64,000 bases of DNA from Pandoraea iniqua (GTDB taxonomy: Bacteria; Pseudomonadota; Gammaproteobacteria; Burkholderiales; Burkholderiaceae), in the NCBI RefSeq assembly GCF_902459685.1, contig NZ_CABPSF010000008.1:223551-287550 (forward strand), read 5' to 3'. The notes under the pieces were generated by a model. It searched no databases. It had not been told where the DNA came from and saw only the letters and a program-made list of their open reading frames with translations. Shown one piece after another: positions 58,321 through 64,000 of this stretch. The translations under genes were made by a program, and so were the position numbers. The first letter of the stretch is position 1. Each line of letters begins with the position of its first letter.

Positions 58321-59069
58321 CAGATGGCCCTCCCGGGACGGGCGCCGGTGGCGGTGTCAGTGGTGGCGTCAGTGGTGGCCGGTGCGCTTACCGCAGGCGG
58401 CGCGACGTCCGGCGGGCAGCGCGGGCGGTCGCTGTCGGGGATGTCGCTGCACTCGGGTGCGGCGTCCATCGAGATCAGTTCCGGCCATTGCGGATACGTC
58501 GCCAGACGGCCGGCGAATTCGCTTACATGTGCGTCGAGTGCGGCGTCGCCGCTGCGGCGCGCGCCGTAGAACACTTGCGGCGGCAGGAAGCGCATGCCGC
58601 ACAGTCGTGCCGTCTGTTCGTATGCCGGCAGAAAGTCGGCGAAGTCGTGCTGGTTGTAGCCTTCGGCGCAGTAGCTGGCCTGCGGGCCGCCCGTGCTCGG
58701 CACGAGCCAGAGGTCTTTTCCGGCAAGCGCGTGGCCGTCGTGTCCGTAGGCCCAGCCCCATGTAAGCACTTCGTCGAACCAGAGTTTTTGCAGCGGCGGC
58801 ATGCTGTACCAATAGATCGGATGCACGAGCACGATCAGATCGGCACGCGCCACGCGCTGCTGCTCGGCAGCCACGTCGATGCTGAAGTCGGGGTAGGTCG
58901 AATACAGGTCGTTGACGTCGACACCGGCAATGCTGCGCGCGGCGTCGAGCAGGCGGCGGTTCACGCGTGAGTCGCGCCAACGCGGATGCGCCACGATGAC
59001 ATAGATGGCGCGCCCGGGCGTGCTGTCGGCCGCCGTGGGGAGGGCTGGGGGGGAAGCGGGTTCGGTCAT
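58320..59069 (-). CDS. kefF: KefF-like NAD(P)H oxidoreductase, KefC ancillary protein
   Basis: A 249-residue flavodoxin-fold quinone reductase: YVIVAHPRWRDSRVNRRLLDAA, VNDLYSTYPDFSIDVAAEQQR, ADLIVLVHPIYWYSMPPLQKLWFDEVLTWGWAYG, and STGGPQASYCAEGYNQHDF. It stops on the first base of kefC, so they are translationally linked; KefF binds KefC and relieves its inhibition while reducing electrophiles. It is longer than E. coli KefF because of an 18-residue N-terminal and about 50-residue Ala/Thr/Pro-rich C-terminal extension. Confidence 0.92.
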   Translation of the reverse strand: MTEPASPPALPTAADSTPGRAIYVIVAHPRWRDSRVNRRLLDAARSIAGVDVNDLYSTYPDFSIDVAAEQQRVARADLIVLVHPIYWYSMPPLQKLWFDEVLTWGWAYGHDGHALAGKDLWLVPSTGGPQASYCAEGYNQHDFADFLPAYEQTARLCGMRFLPPQVFYGARRSGDAALDAHVSEFAGRLATYPQWPELISMDAAPECSDIPDSDRPRCPPDVAPPAVSAPATTDATTDTATGARPGRAI

Positions 59070-59281
59070 GCGAGGGAGAATACCGCATTCGCATGACGGC
59101 CGATTGCGTCGATGTTAAAGACTGAGGTAGCAGCGGCCGTTAAGTGTGGATATGCTTCACTGAGCTTTCGATAGGTCCGCTTTGCCCGGGTTCGATACGT
59201 GGCACAAGCGGGGGTTGAAGTCACATAACAAGAACTTTTGCGCGGGGGCCGCTTGGCGGTCGATACCTGCGCTACACCGAC

Positions 59282-59575
59282 ATGTCGCCGCAAGCCTTTC
59301 GCAATACCGTCAACATGATCTATCACGGCCGCAACGTCGCTCTGGCGTTGCTGCTGGTCGCACTCCTCTACAACCAGACCTTCTGGGTGTTCGTGAGCGC
59401 CGTCGCGGCGGCGCTGTGTACTGGCGCGTTGCGCGAGGCCGACCGCATGCCCGAAGACGAGGACGTGCCGCCGCGCCCGCTCGTCATTCAGGTGCTTCGC
59501 ATCTCCGTGCCGCTACTGCTCACGATGTTCGCCCTCGGCTATGGCGTGGTGTGGTTCAACCGCAATTTCGGCTGA
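59282..59575 (+). CDS. Small two-helix membrane protein
   Basis: A 97-residue protein with two hydrophobic segments (NVALALLLVALLYNQTFWVFV with its continuation to about 45, and VPLLLTMFALGYGVVWF near 75-92) and a short charged loop (EADRMPEDEDVPPRP). There is no recognised family or catalytic motif and no strong ribosome-binding site. It ends 13 bp from the stop of the convergent XRE gene. Coding status is supported by codon use and by the clean hydrophobic/charged pattern only. Confidence 0.55.
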   Translation: MSPQAFRNTVNMIYHGRNVALALLLVALLYNQTFWVFVSAVAAALCTGALREADRMPEDEDVPPRPLVIQVLRISVPLLLTMFALGYGVVWFNRNFG

Positions 59576-59588
59576 CGACGTTCCGTCG

Positions 59589-60374
59589 TCACAACACCAT
59601 GGCGCGCATGGCCCGGCCGGTTGCCTCATCGGCCGGATAGAACGCTTCGAGCGCCAGTTCGGCGAGCGTGACATCCACCGGCGTTCCAAACACCGTCGTC
59701 GTGCTGAAGAACGACAACAGGCCGGCGTCGGTGCGCAATTGCATCGGCACGAAGATGCTCGCTGATGCGGGCACCGCAGGCGGCGGCTCCCGTGACGACA
59801 CGGGATACGCCTTCAACTCCTCATACAGCTCGCCCAGCGTCGCATCGCCGCTCGCATGAATCTGCTGACGCAGACGATGCAGCAGATGCGCGCGCCATTC
59901 GGGCAGATTCGCGATGCGCGGTGCCAGCCCGTCGGGATGCAGCGACAGGCGCAGCACGTTGACCGCGCCGCTCAACAATGACGGGTCCACGCCAGCGAGC
60001 AGCGGCATGACGGCGCGATTTGCCGCCAGCAATGTCCAGTGGCGATCGACGGCCAGTGCCGGGTACGGCTCGTGGCCGTCGAGCACGCGCTGCACGGCTT
60101 CGCGGGCCACGGCCATGTCGGGCGCATCGAACGCGCGGGCTTCGAAGCGCGGTGCGAAGCCGGCCGCTACCAGCATCGCATTGCGCTCGCGCAACGGAAT
60201 GTCGAGCGCCTGCGCAAGGTGCAGCAGCATCTCGCGGCTCGGCTGCGCGCGGCCCGTCTCGACAAAGCTCAGATGGCGCGTCGAGATCTCCGCTTCGAGC
60301 GCGAGATCGAGTTGGCTCATGCGCCGGCGCTGACGCCAGTCGCGCAACAGGGTTCCGATAGCAGGTGTTGTCAT
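59589..60374 (-). CDS. XRE regulator with MmyB-like ligand domain
   Basis: A 261-residue protein. N-terminal Cro/CI HTH (GTLLRDWRQRRRMSQLDLALEAEISTRHLSFVETGRAQPSREML) and C-terminal MmyB-like PAS-fold domain: VLDGHEPYPALAVDRHWTLLAANRA, LRLSLHPDGLAPRIANLPEW and FVPMQLRT. These regulators control divergent oxidoreductase or membrane genes by sensing small hydrophobic ligands. A perfect ATTACCT/AGGTAAT palindrome at 60409 lies 35 bp upstream, in the gap before the divergent membrane-protein gene. Confidence 0.92.
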   Translation of the reverse strand: MTTPAIGTLLRDWRQRRRMSQLDLALEAEISTRHLSFVETGRAQPSREMLLHLAQALDIPLRERNAMLVAAGFAPRFEARAFDAPDMAVAREAVQRVLDGHEPYPALAVDRHWTLLAANRAVMPLLAGVDPSLLSGAVNVLRLSLHPDGLAPRIANLPEWRAHLLHRLRQQIHASGDATLGELYEELKAYPVSSREPPPAVPASASIFVPMQLRTDAGLLSFFSTTTVFGTPVDVTLAELALEAFYPADEATGRAMRAMVL

Positions 60375-60408
60375 GAAACGGATGATAGCGGCTGGGGAAT
60401 GCGCCGCC

Positions 60409-60425
60409 ATTACCTCGCAGGTAAT
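60409..60425. promoter_or_regulatory. XRE-MmyB operator candidate
   Basis: ATTACCT (60409-60415) and AGGTAAT (60419-60425) are perfect arms around CGC, in the divergent promoter between the XRE-MmyB gene and the membrane-protein gene at 60553. Confidence 0.72.
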
Positions 60426-60552
60426 CGACGGCGTGTCGTGGGCTCACGAAGATGTCAGTCAGCGAGACCCGATGTCTCGTCGTCCTGATCACCCGCAGCA
60501 AGATGGAAGTCTGCGTGCGGTGCGGATCGGTCCAACTTCGATGGAGGTCGCC

Positions 60553-61017
60553 ATGATGTCATCCCGTCAAACTTCGGTTCAATCTTCAGCGCAGTCGTCG
60601 GTTCAGCCGTCAATGCAGGAGGCGTCGGCTAAATCGCTATTTCTTGCCCGCGCGTTGCTCGCCGACGCGCTCGTGAGCGGCGCGGTCGGCCTGTTGCAGG
60701 TGCTGGCGGCGGCACCGCTGGCCGCACTGCTGGATCTGCCTGCCGACGGTCTGCGCGTGACCGGGCTGGTGCTGCTCGTCTATGGGGCGGCGCTGGTGTG
60801 GCTGGTGCGCCGCACGACGTTGCCGGCGGGTGCCGCATGGACGGTGATCGCCATCAATGCGATCTGGGCGCTCGACTGCGCCATCTTGCTGGCGTCGGAC
60901 TGGATCGCGCCAAACGCGTTGGGCGCAGCGTTCATCGCTGTGCAGATCGTGACCGTGCTGGTGTTTGCCGAACTGACGTTCATCGGGTTGCGCCGCCGTC
61001 GGGCGGCGCAGGCCTGA
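60553..61017 (+). CDS. Four-helix membrane protein divergent from the XRE-MmyB regulator
   Basis: A 154-residue protein. A hydrophilic Ser/Gln-rich N-terminal tail (about 25 residues) precedes four hydrophobic segments (ALLADALVSGAVGLLQVLAAAPL, GLRVTGLVLLVYGAALVWLV, AAWTVIAINAIWALDCAILLAS and LGAAFIAVQIVTVLVFAELTFIGL). GGAGGTCGCC before the ATG is an excellent ribosome-binding site and fixes the start; earlier in-frame codons are Arg/Pro-rich. Function unknown; it is probably the target of the divergent XRE-MmyB protein. Confidence 0.75.
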   Translation: MMSSRQTSVQSSAQSSVQPSMQEASAKSLFLARALLADALVSGAVGLLQVLAAAPLAALLDLPADGLRVTGLVLLVYGAALVWLVRRTTLPAGAAWTVIAINAIWALDCAILLASDWIAPNALGAAFIAVQIVTVLVFAELTFIGLRRRRAAQA

Positions 61018-61020
61018 TGG

Positions 61021-61479
61021 TTATTTCACGAACTGAATGTCGTTCGGTGCCTGCGGCGGCAGCTTGATCGCCAGCACTTTGAATTCGCCGCTGGTGTTTT
61101 GCGACCCGGCGTGCACGGTGCCGCGCGGAATGATGATGAGATCGCCCGGGTGCACGTCGCGCTGCTGGTCGCCGAGCCAGAACGTGCCGCTACCGGCGAT
61201 CACGTACTGAATCTCGTCGGCGTCCTGATGCGTGTGGCGCGGCACGTTGCCGCTTTGCACGGCGACGGTGCCGTTGGCCGTGGCCACGAGCGTGCGCGAG
61301 CGCAGCGTGCCGACGTTAGGCACGAGCTTGCCGATCTGTTCGTCGGTCATGGCGCCGACGTCGATGATTTGCGGGGTGAGGGCGGTGGCCTGCGCCACAG
61401 CGCTGGGCATCAGATGGGACGAGAGGAAGCCGGCGGCGAAGGCGGCAGGTACGGCAGCAAGCAGGACGTAGCGACGCAT
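61021..61479 (-). CDS. Secreted single-domain cupin
   Basis: A 152-residue protein with an N-terminal signal peptide (MRRYVLLAAVPAAFAAGFLSSHL to AVAQ). The cupin core has motif 1 HTHQDADEIQYVIAGSG with its metal-binding His/His/Glu and motif 2 VHPGDLIIIPRGTVHAGSQ with the last His. The N-terminal LTPQIIDVGAMTDEQIGKL is unassigned. AAGGAAC lies upstream. A metal-dependent periplasmic enzyme or binding protein is likely; the substrate is unknown. Its 3' end meets that of the four-helix membrane gene on the other strand. Confidence 0.85.
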   Translation of the reverse strand: MRRYVLLAAVPAAFAAGFLSSHLMPSAVAQATALTPQIIDVGAMTDEQIGKLVPNVGTLRSRTLVATANGTVAVQSGNVPRHTHQDADEIQYVIAGSGTFWLGDQQRDVHPGDLIIIPRGTVHAGSQNTSGEFKVLAIKLPPQAPNDIQFVK

Positions 61480-61575
61480 GTTCTTGTTCCTTTTGTGGGT
61501 GCTTTGTGAGCGAGACAAGCAACGGAATTCACGAGCGAGCGACTTGCAGAACCGCCATGAAGGCGGCCGGCCCGC

Positions 61576-61597
61576 GCTGCACGATCAAGCGTGCAGC
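61576..61597. repeat. Inverted repeat upstream of the cupin gene
   Basis: GCTGCACG (61576-61583) and CGTGCAGC (61590-61597) are perfect complements around a 6-base spacer, in the 244-bp gap between the APC permease stop and the cupin start. No regulator gene is adjacent; it could be a hairpin ending the permease transcript or an operator. Confidence 0.4.
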
Positions 61598-61723
61598 AGG
61601 GGCCTGTGCCGGACTATACGCGCTCCCGCGCGAGGGCGGGATGCGGAATTGTCGGTAGACGGAAGGGGGCAGCGGTGCCCCTTATGACCGGGGGCGCCGC
61701 GTAATACTGCCGATGACGTTCGA

Positions 61724-63142
61724 TTATTGCAGCGGGTGCGCAGGCACGTCGCCGTGCTTATGCAGCAGCGCGTTGCGGCGCGCGTAGGTGAAGTAGATCA
61801 CCATGCCGATGGCGAGCCACACCACGAATGCGATCCACGTCGCGGCTTGCAGGTGGGCCATCAGGAACAGGCAAAGGCCTGCGGAGATCAGTGGCACCAC
61901 CGGCGCCCCCGGCACGCGAAACGCGCGCGGCAGGTCAGGACGCGTGCGGCGCAGCACGAGCACGGCGACCGACACCAGCGCGAACGCCGACAGCGTGCCG
62001 ATATTGATCAGCTCGGCGAGCACGCCCAGCGGCACGAACCCGGCGATGACGGCGAACACCACGCCGATGATCCACGTGCCCGCAAACGGGGTCTTGTGCG
62101 TCGGGTGGATGCGCGAGAGCAGCGGCGGCAGCAGGCCGTCGCGCGACATCGCGTAAGTGATACGCGTCTGGCCGTAGGTCATCACCAGAATCACGGTCGT
62201 CATGCCGAGAATCGCGCCCAGATCGACGAAGCCCGCGACCCAATTCTGTCCCGCATATTGCAGTGCCAGCGACACCGGGTGATCCACGCCCGCGAACTGC
62301 GCGAACGGCACGATGCCGGTCATGATGGCGGCGACCACGACATACAACAGCGTGCACACGATCAGCGAGCCGATGATGCCGATCGGCAGATCGCGGCCCG
62401 GGTTGCGCACTTCCTCAGCGGCGGAGGTTACGGCGTCGAAACCGATGAACGCGAAGAACACCAGCGCCGCAGCGTTGAACATGCCGCTGGTGCCAAACGG
62501 CATGAACGGCGTCCAGTTGGCCGGCTTCACATGCCACACGCCCACGGCGATAAAGAGCAGCACCACGCCGATCTTGATCGCGACCATCAGGTTGTTGATC
62601 CGCGCCGATTCGCGCACGCCATACGACAGCACCCACGTGACCAGCAACATGATGACCACGGCCGGCAGATTGATGAAGGTTGTCACGCCCGGCACGCTGC
62701 CCGGTGCTGCTGTGATGACGGCGGGCAGGTGCAGGCCGAAACCGGCCGCCAGCGACTGGAAGTAACCCGACCAGCCGACCGACACGGCCGACGATGCCAG
62801 ACCGTATTCGAGCATCAGATCCCAGCCGATGATCCACGCCACGATCTCGCCGAGCGTTGCATAGCTATACGTGTAGATCGAGCCGGAGACGGGAATGGTG
62901 GACGCGAACTCGGCGTAGCACAGCGCGGCGAAGCCGCAGGCCGTGGCCGCGATCATGAACGAGATGGTGAGGGCGGGGCCAGCGGTGAGGGCGCCCGTGC
63001 CGGTGAGGACGAAAATGCCGGTGCCGATGATGGCGCCGATGCCCATCAGGACCAGATCGATGGGGCCCAGCACCTTGCGGAGACTGCCGGTGCGGCTTGC
63101 CGCCAGCATGCTCTCGATGTTTTTGGTTCGAAAAAGACTCAT
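61724..63142 (-). CDS. APC-superfamily amino-acid permease (CAT/YfnA type)
   Basis: A 472-residue transporter with about twelve helices. Family marks: GPIDLVLMGIGAIIGTGIFVLTGTGALTAGPALTISF (helix 1 with the substrate-binding Gly-rich break), YAEFASTIPVSGSIYTYSYATLGEIVAWIIGW, and GFDAVTSAAEEVRNPGRDLPIG. FFAFIGFDAVT is typical of the cationic-amino-acid (CAT) branch. The frame opens upstream, but MSLFRTKNIESMLAASRTGSLRKVLG is the usual N-terminus. It should import amino acids by H+ symport or exchange. Confidence 0.93.
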   Translation of the reverse strand: MSLFRTKNIESMLAASRTGSLRKVLGPIDLVLMGIGAIIGTGIFVLTGTGALTAGPALTISFMIAATACGFAALCYAEFASTIPVSGSIYTYSYATLGEIVAWIIGWDLMLEYGLASSAVSVGWSGYFQSLAAGFGLHLPAVITAAPGSVPGVTTFINLPAVVIMLLVTWVLSYGVRESARINNLMVAIKIGVVLLFIAVGVWHVKPANWTPFMPFGTSGMFNAAALVFFAFIGFDAVTSAAEEVRNPGRDLPIGIIGSLIVCTLLYVVVAAIMTGIVPFAQFAGVDHPVSLALQYAGQNWVAGFVDLGAILGMTTVILVMTYGQTRITYAMSRDGLLPPLLSRIHPTHKTPFAGTWIIGVVFAVIAGFVPLGVLAELINIGTLSAFALVSVAVLVLRRTRPDLPRAFRVPGAPVVPLISAGLCLFLMAHLQAATWIAFVVWLAIGMVIYFTYARRNALLHKHGDVPAHPLQ

Positions 63143-63785
63143 GACCTGCAAAAGGTTCCTGCAACGTATGTCTCTGGCGCGCGCGTGACGCGCGCCATGG
63201 AGAAATCCCGCGGGCAACGATGTCCCGCGACCTGGCTGCAAGGGCACCCTGGGCTTGTGGCCGCTCGTTCCCATGCCTGACGGATTGGCCGCAGGGAGAG
63301 CGAAGCGCCGCGCATGCCTGATCGCTGTCGGGTGCGTGGCTGCCTATCAGGCATCGGCCACGGATGACGAAGGCCGCTCACGGGACGCACGGGTGGTGCA
63401 TACCGGACGCGGCATGGCGATAGGCAACCGCGGCGTGCAAAGGCACGCCGGGGCGGGACGAACACGATCGAGACTTACGGAGGATCTTGCCGGACTGCCG
63501 TGAACGTCGCGCGGTGAGGCTGCGACGGCACGTCTGAGAGATCTGCTAAGTGGTCTGCAATGTGACGGGTGCCCGTTAAGCTGGCTAGCAAAACACCGGC
63601 GCCGGGGCACCGGTGTGTCAGTTGCGCGCTTGCGTTGCTAAGGGCTCGCTGTCCTGCGGGCCGGCCATCGGCGCCTGATCGGCGCCTCCGCCTGGCCGGC
63701 AATGCTCACATTTTAAGCGTTTTTCCCAAAACGCGTGCAGTGGCCACTGAATTAGGGTCACGTACTCCGGGTGCCGGTTCGGGGA
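63143..63785. other. 643-bp region without a convincing gene
   Basis: The gap between the permease start and the stop of the Gly/His-rich gene. I see no conserved coding frame. It contains a stem-loop followed by TTTT on the minus strand (63590-63616), a larger GC-rich dyad around 63661-63700, and no recognisable riboswitch. Weak ORFs here lack family similarity. Confidence 0.5.
63590..63616 (-). terminator. Terminator-like hairpin upstream of the permease
   Basis: Plus-strand arms ACACCGGCGC (63593-63602) and GCACCGGTGT (63607-63616) pair over ten positions with one G-T wobble; on the minus strand TTTT follows. It could end the Gly/His-rich transcript or act as an attenuator in a long permease leader. 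Confidence 0.6.
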
Positions 63786-64000
63786 TCAGCGATCACCGCC
63801 CGGACGCCCACCGCCGCCACCGCCATGGCCCCCGCCACCGCCGCCATGGCCGCCTCCATTACCACCGCCGTGGCCCCCACCGCCGCCACCGCCACCACCG
63901 GGCGGGCGCGGACCGTGTCCACCCCCTCCACTGGGCGGCCGTGGGCCGGGGCCCGCCCCGTGCCCGGGCGGACGCCCCGGACCGGGGCCTGCACCGTGAC
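63786..64000 (-). CDS. C-terminus of a Gly/His/Pro-rich protein (cut by right edge)
   Basis: Partial gene: 71 codons ending in TGA at 63786-63788; the start lies beyond 64000. The visible chain is Pro/Gly-rich then Gly/His-rich, with many GGGH and GGG runs (GGNGGGHGGGGGGHGGGG) ending GRPGGDR. Such low-complexity tails occur in small exported or cell-wall-associated proteins. The frame is supported by consistent third-position G/C and the in-frame stop; the fold and function cannot be told. Confidence 0.6.
   Translation of the reverse strand, partial: HGAGPGPGRPPGHGAGPGPRPPSGGGGHGPRPPGGGGGGGGGHGGGNGGGHGGGGGGHGGGGGGRPGGDR

Noticed and set aside
61727..63280. 517-codon plus-strand frame opposite the APC permease
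   Set aside because: Composition is Arg/His/Gln-biased and lacks membrane or catalytic patterns; the permease is unambiguous.
63143..63785. Glycine or other riboswitch upstream of the permease
   Set aside because: Isolated motifs such as CTCTCAG and GGGAGAG occur, but not in the order or spacing of a known riboswitch core.
1..64000. Insertion sequences, integrases, phage genes or genomic-island boundaries
   Set aside because: No transposase, integrase or flanking direct repeats were seen, and the single tRNA shows no duplicated 3' end nearby.

Overview
The window is about 64 kb of dense, GC-rich (roughly 63%) bacterial chromosome from a beta-proteobacterium of the Burkholderiaceae, most likely Pandoraea or a close relative. 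This rests on gene families and gene orders recalled for that group: a pcm-rhodanese-tolC block, the DUF3348/DUF802/OmpA/DUF2894 operon, a DUF4148 protein, and many LysR, TetR and MFS genes. The genus is inferred, not proven. I see no insertion sequence, prophage, integrase, CRISPR array or rRNA. One tRNA (Gly, TCC) is present. Genes at both edges are cut: tolC on the left and a Gly/His-rich protein on the right.

Layout. 0-6.3 kb: tolC, rhodanese and pcm, then a TetR/SDR divergent pair, ykgJ, a DUF1439 lipoprotein, uppP and trmB. 6.5-12.1 kb: a tightly overlapping four-gene operon (DUF3348, DUF802, OmpA/MotB-like, DUF2894). Its middle pair looks like an ion-driven stator of the ZorA/ZorB or MotA/MotB type, with a giant repeat-built cytoplasmic coil. 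It is the best candidate in the window for a poorly described system. 12.2-16 kb: pcaD with a divergent LysR, and an MFS pump with TetR. 16-23 kb: tRNA-Gly, a MORN-repeat lipoprotein, an RlmN/Cfr-type radical-SAM methylase, a 1007-residue autotransporter and a membrane diguanylate cyclase.

23-29 kb: a catabolic cluster (AMP-dependent acyl-CoA ligase, ACS-type MFS importer, class II aldolase on the minus strand; TetR and SDR on the plus strand). The same 19-bp palindrome lies in front of both arms, so one TetR protein probably controls all five genes. Just downstream, on the minus strand, is a 35-codon gene with a near-perfect Shine-Dalgarno sequence and a strong hairpin after its stop. 29-38 kb: lipoproteins, a GlxA regulator divergent from a DJ-1/PfpI hydratase and MFS gene, a Tat-exported purple-acid-phosphatase-like enzyme, a 3D-domain protein and a LysE exporter. 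38-46 kb: quinone reductase/LysR, a small membrane-protein/XRE module behind twin operators, zapE, a glyoxalase-fold protein, a GFA protein, arylamine N-acetyltransferase, and an MFS/LysR pair.

46-51 kb: a valine/propionate-type catabolic unit (LysR, a lone periplasmic binding protein, mmsA, mmsB). 51-64 kb: lipoprotein, bestrophin, ArsR with a double SRPBCC protein, a DUF4148 repeat protein, a diiron ferritin-like protein, a KefF/KefC potassium-efflux pair, an XRE-MmyB regulator, small membrane proteins, a cupin and an APC permease. Regulation is unusually legible: at least eight clean inverted repeats lie in promoter regions beside a regulator gene.
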